DNA of 64,000 bases from Limibacterium fermenti (GCF_041902845.1 NZ_CP159486.1:3534001-3598000); one strand, 5' to 3'. Shown: positions 42,810-50,529, counted from the first letter of the stretch. Notes: generated by a model from the letters alone, not told the origin. A program made the numbers and translations.

Positions 42810-42832
42810 ATCACATCATGTTCAAATTCTTA

Positions 42833-42840
42833 CAAAGATA
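42833..42840 (-). promoter_or_regulatory. Promoter -7 element of the second antitoxin
   Basis: TATCTTTG on the minus strand, full TAnnTTTG match, 23 bp upstream of the ATG at 42809. No clear -33 element. Confidence 0.6.
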
Positions 42841-42892
42841 ATAACCCTACACCGATTCTGTCCAATAGATGCCGAATAAATTATAATAATCC

Positions 42893-42948
42893 TTCATACC
42901 TCATAGTTCATAGTTCATAGTTCATAGTTCATAGTTCATAGTTCATGA
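42893..42948 (-). repeat. Heptamer array (TTCATAG = CTATGAA reversed), 8 units
   Basis: TTCATAC, CTCATAG, five identical TTCATAG units, TTCATGA. This is the reverse complement of the CTATGAA monomer in arrays A and G, so the element occurs in both orientations relative to the genome coordinates. Confidence 0.95.
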
Positions 42949-43010
42949 ACATATCTCGCAGAGGCATTGTTATATATCCTATACGTTTAATGAATAAAAA
43001 AACAAAAAGT

Positions 43011-43520
43011 ATGAAAAAGATTTTATTTCAAAACAGCACGTGGCTTCTGGTAGCGGCTTTTATTGCCGTGGGAACGCTGGCATCGTGCAACAACAGTAAA
43101 AAACAGGAATCGAAGGAGCAAGTGAAAATTGAAGTAACGACTCCCGATGGGACAACGGACTTTACCGTCTACGATTATGCACAAAAAGACCAGGCGGTGC
43201 AGGAAGCGAATAACGAACTCGACAAGTTGAACCGCCGTATCGATGAGCTCAAAGCTGAAGCGAACGCAAAGACGAACGAACTTTCGGCCGACGCCAAAAA
43301 ATCGTACGACAACGCTATCGCCGACCTCGAAAAGAGCCGCGACAACTACCAGGCAAAGGTAGATGACCTGCAAAACAGCACACAGGAAAACTGGGAACAG
43401 GCGAAGAAAGACGTGAACCAAACCTATCGCGACGCCAAAACGGGTGCCGAAAAGGGTTGGAAAAAACTAAAAGACGGTGTGAACGACGCCGTAAAAGAAG
43501 TGGAAAAAGCAGTGAAGTAA
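43011..43520 (+). CDS. Small coiled-coil lipoprotein
   Basis: 169 aa from the ATG at 43011. Earlier in-frame starts (42945, 42990) would put 16-22 extra residues before the signal peptide, and the first lies at the edge of a heptamer array. The lipoprotein signal ends at TLASC. The mature chain is a long amphipathic helix rich in Lys, Asp, Asn and Ala (about residues 65-169: EANNELDKLNRRIDELKAEA, then repeats of the DAKKSYDNAIADLEKS type), which suggests a coiled coil or an LEA/apolipoprotein-like rod in the periplasm. Function unknown. A terminator follows at 43592-43625. Confidence 0.75.
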   Translation: MKKILFQNSTWLLVAAFIAVGTLASCNNSKKQESKEQVKIEVTTPDGTTDFTVYDYAQKDQAVQEANNELDKLNRRIDELKAEANAKTNELSADAKKSYDNAIADLEKSRDNYQAKVDDLQNSTQENWEQAKKDVNQTYRDAKTGAEKGWKKLKDGVNDAVKEVEKAVK

Positions 43521-43553
43521 ATGGTAAATAGTGAGTAGTGAATGGTAAATAGG
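43512..43553 (+). repeat. Heptamer array I (AAATGGT/AAATAGT), 6 units
   Basis: GTGAAGT, AAATGGT, AAATAGT, GAGTAGT, GAATGGT, AAATAGG. It includes the stop codon of the lipoprotein gene. Confidence 0.8.
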
Positions 43554-43591
43554 AGGAGATAAATTTTCCTATTCCTGTACATACATTTCTC

Positions 43592-43625
43592 CCCCTTGTC
43601 TGCCGCATGCGGACAAGGGGTTTTT
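43592..43625 (+). terminator. Rho-independent terminator after the coiled-coil lipoprotein gene
   Basis: CCCCTTGTC and GACAAGGGG around an 11-base loop, followed by TTTTT. Confidence 0.88.
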
Positions 43626-43714
43626 GAATGGATAGAAGGTGCTGCTTCGAACCTTTCCCTCGATTACTCGAAAATTTGTTCAACGCAGACAGAGGAAAAT
43701 CGGTTACTTGATAT

Positions 43715-43722
43715 TATCTTTG
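43715..43722 (+). promoter_or_regulatory. Promoter -7 element of the HTH/AbiEii operon
   Basis: TATCTTTG, full match, with a leader of about 10 nt to the ATG at 43739. No clear -33 TTTG. Confidence 0.6.
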
Positions 43723-43738
43723 TACAAAAGTTCGCGTT

Positions 43739-44176
43739 ATGGATAGCCAAGTTGATATATTAAAAGGTATTCACCCCGGAAAGCTGATTGAGCGGGAACT
43801 GAAGAAAAAAGGCCTCACCCGACAAGTTTTATCCGAGCAAACGGATATTCCGTATAAAACCATGAATGCTATTATCGCGGGAAGGCGCAACCTGACCGTA
43901 CTACAAGCGCTAAAAATAGAACAAGCCTTGGGTTATAAAGAGGGTTTTCTTGCCATTCTGCAAACGTACCACAACATCCGTCAATATAAAGACAATGAAT
44001 TTTCCCGAATATATGCCGAACCACCCCGCATCCGCAAGTCTCTTTTCTGGGATGCAGACTTTAACAAAATCAATTGGGGCAAACATCAGAAAGCTGTTAT
44101 TAAAAGGGTTTTGGAAAGAGGAAATAAGGACGAAATAGAAGAGATTCATCGATTCTACAATTTAACAACCAAATAA
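43739..44176 (+). CDS. HigA-like HTH antitoxin/regulator paired with AbiEii
   Basis: 145 aa. N-terminal XRE-type helix-turn-helix (GIHPGKLIERELKKKGLTRQ, then EQTDIPYKTMNAIIAGRR and LTVLQALKIEQALG), as in HigA and related antitoxins. The C-terminal 60 residues (SLFWDADFNKINWGKHQKAV, IKRVLERGNKDEIEEIHRFY) form a separate helical part. It is 11 bp from an AbiEii-type nucleotidyltransferase gene, so it is probably the antitoxin and autorepressor of a type IV-like toxin-antitoxin pair. Confidence 0.82.
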   Translation: MDSQVDILKGIHPGKLIERELKKKGLTRQVLSEQTDIPYKTMNAIIAGRRNLTVLQALKIEQALGYKEGFLAILQTYHNIRQYKDNEFSRIYAEPPRIRKSLFWDADFNKINWGKHQKAVIKRVLERGNKDEIEEIHRFYNLTTK

Positions 44177-44187
44177 ACAAGAATCCG

Positions 44188-44844
44188 ATGAACGGTCAAC
44201 TTCATTACGAAACGGTAACTCCTTTGTTAAAGAAAACCCTCAACGAGTTGATGAGCATTCCTTTATTCGATCCTTTTTATCTGGTGGGAGGAACTTCATT
44301 GGCTTTACGTTTAGGACATCGAATTTCTATGGATATCGATTTATTTACCGCTGCCCCTTATGGCAGTTTGGATTTCTCAGCCTTTGAGAATTTTTTTCAC
44401 GAACACTATCCTTATTATTATTCCACTGACAGAACAAATATTGTCGGATTCGGGCGTTCATATTATGTAGGAAAATCAGAGAATGAAAATATAAAGGTCG
44501 ACCTGTATTATCATGATGAAATGACGGATATCTGCGATAGAATAGACGGAATCCGTATAGCGAGCTTAGACGATGTGGTGGCAATGAAAATAGATGTTAT
44601 CTCTCGTTCAGGACGAAAAAAAGATTTTTGGGACCTTCATGAGCTCTTAAATAGTTATTCCATCACTGAAATGTTGGATTTGCACAAAAAACGATATGAA
44701 TACACACATGACAGGAATCAAATTATTGCCAATTTAACGAATTTCACTTCCGCTGACGAGGACATCGATCCCATCTGTTTAAGAGGAAAAATATGGGAAT
44801 TGATAAAATTGGATTTTACAGAATTGATGAAAGATATTCGATAG
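44188..44844 (+). CDS. AbiEii/AbiGii-family nucleotidyltransferase toxin
   Basis: 218 aa. The nucleotidyltransferase signature is clear: LVGGTSLALRLGHRISMDID (about residues 31-50), with the paired acidic residues of the DUF1814/AbiEii family, and KVDLYYHDEM plus the later SLDDVVAMKIDVISRSGRKK and DFWDLHELL. Family members act as toxins of AbiE phage-defence systems by transferring nucleotides. Here the partner is an HTH protein rather than a classical AbiEi. No damage to the reading frame is visible, which makes this the only apparently intact toxin of the island. Confidence 0.88.
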   Translation: MNGQLHYETVTPLLKKTLNELMSIPLFDPFYLVGGTSLALRLGHRISMDIDLFTAAPYGSLDFSAFENFFHEHYPYYYSTDRTNIVGFGRSYYVGKSENENIKVDLYYHDEMTDICDRIDGIRIASLDDVVAMKIDVISRSGRKKDFWDLHELLNSYSITEMLDLHKKRYEYTHDRNQIIANLTNFTSADEDIDPICLRGKIWELIKLDFTELMKDIR

Positions 44845-44931
44845 TTTGCACAACTGTACATCCTCGAGGGCGCCGTTCCACACGATACCCGCGATCCTTT
44901 TTGCCCCATCTTTCAAAACGCCCTGAATCTT

Positions 44932-45243
44932 CTAGACCGGCAAGGCATACCGCCACACCAGCCAGGCAGCGACAATACATGCCGCCACACATATAAATAC
45001 CGAGATGCCGGTGCGCAATGCCCGCCGCAGGCACCGCGGGTCGGACGGGTCGTAGTGCGGATTAGGGACATCCTTTAGGCACGACAAACAAATGAGTTTC
45101 TTTTCGTGTTTCATCTCGAGCGTGTAGTATATATCCGCTCCGCAATAGGGGCACGTGGTGCGGTATATGGGAGTATCGGGCGACAGGGGGTACCCGGCCG
45201 GGCGGCTCTTCCGCCGGGGCACTGATTTTGCATCGTGTTTCAT
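44932..45243 (-). CDS. Small zinc-ribbon membrane protein
   Basis: 103 aa from the ATG at 45243. An N-terminal basic stretch is followed by two CxxC pairs (TTCPYCGADIYY and LICLSCLKDV) that form a zinc ribbon, and one C-terminal membrane helix (GISVFICVAACIVAAWLVW). Function unknown. It lies 60 bp downstream of the terminator of the 6S-like RNA on the same strand, so read-through from that RNA promoter could be one source of its mRNA. No TAnnTTTG element was found between the terminator and the gene. Confidence 0.6.
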   Translation of the reverse strand: MKHDAKSVPRRKSRPAGYPLSPDTPIYRTTCPYCGADIYYTLEMKHEKKLICLSCLKDVPNPHYDPSDPRCLRRALRTGISVFICVAACIVAAWLVWRYALPV

Positions 45244-45302
45244 CGTTACATATAAATAAGACTTTTCCCGGGCCGTCCCCCCAAGTCCGGTATCTGTTTA
45301 TA

Positions 45303-45510
45303 TAAAAAGAGGCGCGGGGACTGTTGATCGTATCACGCTTCTGAGGATCTCGACATCCCTGCACCAATGATAGACAACAGCCCCACGCCAACGAAGGCGT
45401 GGAGCGTATGTTGCTATCATCCTGATACAAAGAAATTGTCGAGATTTCAAAAGCGGATGATATCAAAAACGCTTCCCGTTTTTACTTCAAGACGTTACGC
45501 CTGAGCATAA
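45303..45510 (-). ncRNA. ssrS: Structured RNA of about 208 nt, 6S RNA candidate
   Basis: On the minus strand a full TACCTTTG promoter element (45524-45517) predicts a start near 45510, and a T-rich tail (TCTTTTT, 45309-45303) follows a strong pairing. The RNA folds as one long rod. TTGATATCA (45466-45458) pairs with TGAT-ACG-ATCAA (45335-45324). CGCTTTTGA (45455-45447) pairs with TCAGAAGCG (45344-45336), and ATCTCGACA (45445-45437) with TGTCGAGAT (45355-45347). Then comes an unpaired central bubble of about 16 and 10 bases, then ATGATAG-CAACA (45420-45409) with TGTTG-T-CTATCAT (45379-45367), and CCACGCC/GGCGTGG closing a TTCGTT loop. A long rod with a central bubble, own promoter and terminator, and this length are the marks of 6S RNA, which binds RNA polymerase holoenzyme. 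An alternative is an attenuator: GGCGTGGGGCTGTTG (45388-45374) can instead pair with 45325-45310 just before the T-run. Existence of a structured RNA is well supported; the 6S identity is inference. Confidence 0.65.
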
Positions 45511-45516
45511 CGGTGG

Positions 45517-45524
45517 CAAAGGTA
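45517..45524 (-). promoter_or_regulatory. Promoter -7 element of the 6S-like RNA
   Basis: TACCTTTG on the minus strand, full match. No gene starts within 270 bp downstream, which fits an RNA gene. Confidence 0.65.
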
Positions 45525-45668
45525 GGATTTTTTTGAATAAGGCAGGCCTTTTTGCCGGAATTAATTTGAGGCTTTAAAAACAAGAGGAAATGACGACGGC
45601 CGAGAGTCGCCTTCAAACGATATCGGTTACGAATGAGGAGATTTTGCGTCAGCGGACAGCGGTTTTAT

Positions 45669-46103
45669 TTACCGATTCGGGCAACTCGAGAGCGGTTTCC
45701 GTATCACACGGGAGAAAAAATGGGATAAGCCCCGCCCTTCCTGATGATCGTTTAAGCCCGTTAGAGCATTTTCCAACGAATCAAGACCCACGTAAATTAA
45801 ATTTACAGTGAAATTATTCTCTTTGAATTTTTTGACCATGTCTGCAGCCGTGTCCGAAGAAAAATTCGTTTCAAACGCAAAATCTTCACGTTTTTCGAGA
45901 GCTTCATTTACTGATTTTTCTAAAGTACCACCCACGGCGCCCTCTAGTTGTTCTTTTGACAATTGGGGATATTTGTTTGCATAATAAGCAAACACGATAT
46001 CGCCATTAAAATAACCTGTCTCCGGACGAATAAATTCATCCTGCAACGTGCTTTTTCCTGCACCGTTAGGACCGGCGACAAGCGTGAAATGATTATCAGA
46101 CAT
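45669..46103 (-). pseudogene. Zeta-toxin-like P-loop kinase, 3'-truncated
   Basis: 144 aa from the ATG at 46103. Walker A GPNGAGKST near residue 11, then EFIRPETGYFNGD, LEKSVNEALEKREDFAFETN and FTVNLIYVGLDSLENAL, all as in zeta-like kinases of Bacteroidetes. After about residue 115 the resemblance stops and the frame reads unrelated sequence (HQEGRGLSHFFSRVIRKP) to a stop. The usual length is about 190-200 residues, so the C-terminal third is missing, and no other frame restores it. The start overlaps the upstream small gene by 8 bp. Probably inactive. Confidence 0.65.
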
Positions 46104-46422
46104 TAGCAACAGGACGTCTTATGTGTTCAGTTAGCGCCGTTAATCTCCCTTGCCCCTCCGGTGATAATTGGCGAAGAAGTGTATAGGTTTTGTCATTGCT
46201 GTTAAAGAGTAATAAATCTTCGCTTCCGTCGACATTAGCACGGATAATCTCTTTGTCGCTTTTGCATCTTGCATCCCGATATTTTGGCGTCAGCCCTCTT
46301 TCCCATAGTTCAACGTACAAATCAGCAATTCTTTCATTCATCCGGCGTTCTGTTTCGGCAACGGATAAACCATTTGGTAAATAAGTGGTTTTCTTAAACT
46401 GGATTAATTGTTGTTCTGTCAT
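46096..46422 (-). CDS. Hypothetical small protein, possible partner of the zeta-like kinase
   Basis: 108 aa. Starts MTEQQLIQFKKTTYLPNGLS. A helical middle (VAETERRMNERIADLYVELW) is followed by a basic segment (KYRDARCKSDKEIIRANVDG). I do not recognise the family. It overlaps the kinase by 8 bp (ATGTCTGA), so translation is coupled. Position and size fit an antitoxin-like or regulatory partner, but this is inference. Confidence 0.55.
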   Translation of the reverse strand: MTEQQLIQFKKTTYLPNGLSVAETERRMNERIADLYVELWERGLTPKYRDARCKSDKEIIRANVDGSEDLLLFNSNDKTYTLLRQLSPEGQGRLTALTEHIRRPVANV

Positions 46423-46489
46423 ATCAATTTTCTTTTTATTTCACCTCATTTTATGGAGGTTTACAACCAATACTACATCAGACCGTAGT

Positions 46490-46735
46490 TTACTGCTGCT
46501 CAAATCGGTAAAAGGGGAAAATATCATTCACTGTACAAAGATCCTCTTCCTCATCTATAAAATCAAATGAACTGTCTTCCGAAGCGATATACTCGATATC
46601 ATGCGTAAGTTCCTGATCTTCGTAAGACTTTATCATAAAGTCGGCGAATTCAGATATTTGCTCTGCCTTCTCCCGGGGTAATCCGTGCATCGCCCGAACG
46701 GTTTTGAGTATGGCGGATTCTTTTGTTTTGCACAT
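46490..46735 (-). CDS. Small acidic protein, DUF2281-like
   Basis: 81 aa, ATG at 46735. The pattern LPREKAEQISEFADFMIKSY is like small DUF2281-type antitoxin components, followed by an acidic tail with clustered Asp and Glu (SSFDFIDEEEDL). It is the first gene behind a full TAnnTTTG promoter element (46759-46766) and precedes the pair at 46096-46422 and 45669-46103 on the same strand, so the three probably form one transcript. Confidence 0.55.
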   Translation of the reverse strand: MCKTKESAILKTVRAMHGLPREKAEQISEFADFMIKSYEDQELTHDIEYIASEDSSFDFIDEEEDLCTVNDIFPFYRFEQQ

Positions 46736-46758
46736 AAATATTCATGCAAAATGACATA

Positions 46759-46766
46759 CAAAAATA
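46759..46766 (-). promoter_or_regulatory. Promoter -7 element of the zeta-like operon
   Basis: TATTTTTG on the minus strand, full match, 23 bp from the ATG at 46735. Divergent from the transporter promoter 80 bp away. Confidence 0.6.
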
Positions 46767-46816
46767 CGAAATAAGTTTGAGGAGTATCCATCTCCCTTCA
46801 ATCTATTTTCAATCTA

Positions 46817-46851
46817 TTTGGTGAGTAAATAACCGAAATATTGTACCTTTG
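46817..46851 (+). promoter_or_regulatory. Promoter of the SLC13-type transporter gene
   Basis: TTTG (46817-46820), 23-bp gap, TACCTTTG (46844-46851), full match. Start near 46858. The element covers a TTG at 46841 that opens the longest frame, so translation must start downstream at 46877. Confidence 0.75.
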
Positions 46852-46876
46852 CGTCCAAAATGTGTATTATCTGCCG

Positions 46877-48745
46877 ATGAATGCTCAGATGATTGTCACC
46901 ATTACGGTATTGGCCGTTACCGCAGGCTTGTTTGTATGGGGTAAGATCCGCTCGGACATAGTCGCCTTATGTTCCCTGTTGGCTTTGGTGCTGACGGGCA
47001 TCTTGACGGCCGAAGAAGCCCTGTCGGGGTTCTCCAATCCCATCGTCATTATGATCCCGGGACTCTTCATCGTCGGCGCATCCATTACACAAACGGGACT
47101 GGCGGCCTACTTTAGTAGCGGCTTGCTGAAGCTCGCCGGTAAAAGCACCCATCGACTGTTTATGTTAATCCTCGTTGTGGCGGTGCTCATCGGCTCGTTC
47201 CTGAGCAATACGGCCACCGTAGCCATGCTCATGCCTATCGTCATCAGCGTGGCCACTCAATCGCATGCCAACGTGCGGCGGTTGTTGATGCCCTTGGCCT
47301 TCGCCAGCAGCATCGGAGGCATGATGACGCTTATCGGTACGGCTCCCACCCTCGTCATCCACAATGTGCTGGTCGAAGCCGGATACAAAGGGCTGGGCTT
47401 TTTCACCATCCTGCCCGCGGGAATGGTGCTGTTCGTCATCGGACTGTTTCTTCTTTGGCCATTATCGAAAATATTGGACAAGAAAGGCGAGGACGGCCTG
47501 TCCGAAAACCGGTCGAACGTGAAGTCGCCGCATCAGTTAGCCGCTCAATACCGCGTGACGGACAATCTGTACCGGCTGGAGATTCCCCGCCACTCCGGGG
47601 TAATCGACAAGAAGCTGGCCGAGCTCGACATCACCAAACGCTATAAAGTCACCATCACCGAAATCCGCACCAAATCGCACTCGCCCCTCGTGCGCAATAC
47701 CGTCACCCGGTTGCCCGAAGCCGACACCATCCTCACCTGCGACGATGTGCTGTATATCATCGGCGAATATGAAAACATCCGCCACTTTGCAGAAGAAAAC
47801 GGATTGGAATTTCTCGACAAGGATATCAACGGAGAACGCCAAAAACCCAAATTCGCCGGCAAATTCCGTTTTGAAGAGATCGGCATGGCGGAGGTGGTGC
47901 TTTTAGCCAACTCCAGGCTTCACAACCGCATCGTGAGAGAGTCCGGATTCCGCGAAAACTACAATGTGAACATCCTCGCCATTCAACGCAAAGACCAATA
48001 CATTATCCAGGATATTAAGGATGCGAAGATGCAGGCGGCCGACATGCTTTTGATACAAGGCACTTGGGAAGACATCAGCCGCCTCGACCGCCTGGAGCCG
48101 GATGTGGTGGTCATCGGCCATCCCGACATCGAAGCCTCGAAGATCACACTCGACAACAAGGCGCCTTTTGCAGCCGCCATACTGGTGTTTATGGTGCTGT
48201 CGATGGCGCTCAATTGGTTCCCGCCCGTGATCGCAGTGCTGTTGGCTTCCGTTGCCGTCATTCTCAGCCGATGCTTCCGCACTGTGCGCGACGCTTACCG
48301 TTCCATCAACTGGGAAAGCGTCATTCTTTTTGCCGCGATGATGCCCCTGGCCAGTGCGATGGAAAAGACCGGCACCTCGGCCGCCATCACCGGAGGCATT
48401 ATGAACACGCTGGGGGTATACGGGCCTTACGCCGTGCTGGCCGGCATTTTAGCCGCCACGTCCTTCCTCACGATGTTCATCAGCAACACGGCCACAGCCA
48501 TTCTTTTCGCACCCATTGCCCTGCAAGCGGCGGTCTCGATGGGGGTAAGCCCCTACCCGTTCCTCATCGGAGTAACCGTTATGGCGAGCATGTGCCTGGC
48601 AAGTCCTTTTTCCACCCCGCCGAATACCATGGTGATGTCCGCCGGAAAATACAATTTTATGGATTATGTCAAAGTGGGATTACCGTTGCAAATCGTTTAT
48701 CTCATAGCAATGATCATCGCCTTGCCGTTGATCTTCCCGTTTTAA
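46877..48745 (+). CDS. SLC13/DASS-type anion transporter with central TrkA-C (RCK_C) domains
   Basis: 622 aa from the ATG at 46877. An N-terminal membrane part of five to six helices (FVWGKIRSDIVALCSLLALV, FSNPIVIMIPGLFIVGASI, SFLSNTATVAMLMPIVISVA) is followed by two RCK_C domains (about 215-310 and 325-410). The second membrane half contains the repeated SNTATAILFAPIALQAA and SPFSTPPNTMVMSAGKYNF motifs of the family. Such proteins carry di/tricarboxylates, sulfate or other anions with Na+. The substrate cannot be told from sequence alone. It is a single gene behind its own promoter. Confidence 0.88.
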   Translation: MNAQMIVTITVLAVTAGLFVWGKIRSDIVALCSLLALVLTGILTAEEALSGFSNPIVIMIPGLFIVGASITQTGLAAYFSSGLLKLAGKSTHRLFMLILVVAVLIGSFLSNTATVAMLMPIVISVATQSHANVRRLLMPLAFASSIGGMMTLIGTAPTLVIHNVLVEAGYKGLGFFTILPAGMVLFVIGLFLLWPLSKILDKKGEDGLSENRSNVKSPHQLAAQYRVTDNLYRLEIPRHSGVIDKKLAELDITKRYKVTITEIRTKSHSPLVRNTVTRLPEADTILTCDDVLYIIGEYENIRHFAEENGLEFLDKDINGERQKPKFAGKFRFEEIGMAEVVLLANSRLHNRIVRESGFRENYNVNILAIQRKDQYIIQDIKDAKMQAADMLLIQGTWEDISRLDRLEPDVVVIGHPDIEASKITLDNKAPFAAAILVFMVLSMALNWFPPVIAVLLASVAVILSRCFRTVRDAYRSINWESVILFAAMMPLASAMEKTGTSAAITGGIMNTLGVYGPYAVLAGILAATSFLTMFISNTATAILFAPIALQAAVSMGVSPYPFLIGVTVMASMCLASPFSTPPNTMVMSAGKYNFMDYVKVGLPLQIVYLIAMIIALPLIFPF

Positions 48746-48880
48746 CCCTCCACCGAAACTTTTAACCTTCACCCATGCAGCATTTTTCTTCGTTCTCCAT
48801 CTATAAAAAGTAATCGCTCGTTCTCCGGACTCACGAGCCGGGGAATCACGAAATCGTTAAACTATTGACTAACTTTTAAA

Positions 48881-49672
48881 ATGAAACAACTTTTACTATG
48901 CTTGCTGTTTTTGTGGATGGCAAGTGCGTTAAGCGCTCAGGACAACGTCCCGTTACGAATCGCCGTTGAAGCCGGCGGGGCCGATTGGTCCGGCGAACCC
49001 GACACCCGATGGAACATTCGCCAAGATGTGAACAGCTATGGAGCAAACTTGTATGCCGACCCTGTTCATGCAGGCTCCGAGGGATCTTTTCAGTATATCG
49101 GCATCAAGCCCGAATTCACATTATGGAAAGGACGCGTATATGTAGGCACAGGCTTGCGCTTTAGCACGGCTTACGAGTTTCTCGGCAATATTTCGGAGGG
49201 AGAACAGTCTTATTTCTTTTTGCGCCGTCAGGGGCACGAAGCGGTGGAATTTTACCGCATCCGTTCTATCGAGGAAACCGTCAATCACCTGTCCGTCCCC
49301 CTGGAAATAAGTTTGGTGGTATTGGGATACCGGAGTAATTGGCAACTCTACGTAAAGGCGGGCAGTGAAATAGGAATGAAAGTTTACGGAAAAACGCATA
49401 TCCGCTTCCGAAACCCCGAAATGAATCCGTACGCACAAGAACTGCTCGACGATGCAGACATCCGTCTCAACCGCTTTTACTCCACCCTTTACGGAACCAT
49501 CGGCCTACGGCTTACCCAACGCAATGGCATCCGTTACAGTGCGGAAGTAATCATTCCTTCCCGCTATCTGACCAAAGACAATTTCAGTGTGGTTACGCCG
49601 CAGGAATTTTCCGGAGCCCAATTTTCCATTTCTTTCCCCATGCAACTCTTTATAGGTAAATCATCTTTTTAA
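48881..49672 (+). CDS. Putative outer-membrane beta-barrel protein
   Basis: 263 aa. Signal peptide MKQLLLCLLFLWMASALSAQ. The mature part has amphipathic strands and a C-terminal strand ending in LFIGKSSF (FSISFPMQLFIG), in the style of PorT/outer-membrane-beta-barrel families. Function unknown. A lipoprotein gene follows 15 bp downstream in the same direction, so they may act together at the outer membrane. Confidence 0.65.
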   Translation: MKQLLLCLLFLWMASALSAQDNVPLRIAVEAGGADWSGEPDTRWNIRQDVNSYGANLYADPVHAGSEGSFQYIGIKPEFTLWKGRVYVGTGLRFSTAYEFLGNISEGEQSYFFLRRQGHEAVEFYRIRSIEETVNHLSVPLEISLVVLGYRSNWQLYVKAGSEIGMKVYGKTHIRFRNPEMNPYAQELLDDADIRLNRFYSTLYGTIGLRLTQRNGIRYSAEVIIPSRYLTKDNFSVVTPQEFSGAQFSISFPMQLFIGKSSF

Positions 49673-49687
49673 ATCCGCATTTCCAAT

Positions 49688-50278
49688 ATGAAACAGCAAA
49701 TCATTCTTTTTACAATCGTTCTCGCCTTATTCGCTACCGGCTGTAGCTCATATGAAGATTATCGCATCAGCCAATCGATATTTATTGAAGATGTAGACAG
49801 TCCCGGGCTACCCATTTATTCGGAATGGGGCTACAACACTTTTGGGGCTTACTGGGATCGCACGCCTTTTATTTCCGAACAATACGACATCCCGACCAAA
49901 ATAATTGTCGAAGCGGGAGCGACAAACTGGCATTTGATGGGACACAAAAACGGCCCTATGCAAGTCCTTACCTTTTCGTTTCCCGGCTACGCACCGACAA
50001 ATTACAATAGCTTGATTTCGCTCAAAGGGAAAACGTTCGATCTGACCGGAAACGAGTGCACCGTATCCGTCAATGAGAGCATTATCGAGATTTTGGAGGG
50101 CTCGATCTCCTTCAAACAGGCTCAAAAACTATCTGTAGACAAAGAACTTATGCGGGTCATCGTTTCCGGCACCTTCCATCTGAAAGGAATCTATAACAAC
50201 GAGCCTTTTTCCCTTACTTCCGGGCGTTTCGACCTCGGAATCGGTGAAGACAACTTCTTTTTCTTAAACCGCAAATAG
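49688..50278 (+). CDS. Lipoprotein of unknown function
   Basis: 196 aa. Lipoprotein signal MKQQIILFTIVLALFATGC. The rest is mostly beta with no recognised motif (WGYNTFGAYWDRTPFISEQY; NSLISLKGKTFDLTGNECTV; GTFHLKGIYNNEPFSLTSGR). It reads as an immunoglobulin- or jelly-roll-like fold, but that is only an impression. Fifteen bp behind the outer-membrane protein gene. Confidence 0.65.
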   Translation: MKQQIILFTIVLALFATGCSSYEDYRISQSIFIEDVDSPGLPIYSEWGYNTFGAYWDRTPFISEQYDIPTKIIVEAGATNWHLMGHKNGPMQVLTFSFPGYAPTNYNSLISLKGKTFDLTGNECTVSVNESIIEILEGSISFKQAQKLSVDKELMRVIVSGTFHLKGIYNNEPFSLTSGRFDLGIGEDNFFFLNRK

Positions 50279-50323
50279 CTGCTCCGCAATCTTCCGATAG
50301 AATTACTGTCCGATCTACCGAAA

Positions 50324-50331
50324 TATTTTTG
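50324..50331 (+). promoter_or_regulatory. Promoter -7 element upstream of a gene fragment
   Basis: TATTTTTG, full match, 40 bp before an ATG at 50371. Confidence 0.45.
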
Positions 50332-50370
50332 TACTTTTCTTCTATAAATTCCCCCCATATTCAAAGAAAA

Positions 50371-50529
50371 ATGGAGCTAAATAGAGAAAGATGTTTGGAT
50401 ACAGGCATAAATCACCCTACCCACAAGGTTGCAGGCAAAGACGCGGTGACGCCTTCCGATATGCGATTTTCTTCTGCGGGCTTGTCTTCTCTTATTGGGA
50501 GCAGCATTAACCCCGGTCTGTGTTCTTGA
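50371..50529 (+). pseudogene. Possible 5' gene fragment cut off by the IS110 element
   Basis: A frame of 52 codons (MELNRERCLDTGINHPTHKV and so on) with a perfect promoter element upstream. It stops where IS110-like end sequence begins. It may be the start of a host gene interrupted by the insertion, or chance. Family not recognised. The rest of 50279-50615 holds no gene. Confidence 0.3.

Noticed and set aside
45062..45466. 134-codon minus-strand open frame
   Set aside because: It reads through the paired arms of the 6S-like RNA and its terminator and overlaps the zinc-ribbon gene in another frame.
45590..45811. 73-codon plus-strand open frame
   Set aside because: It is antisense to the 3' part of the truncated zeta-like gene and has no recognisable features.
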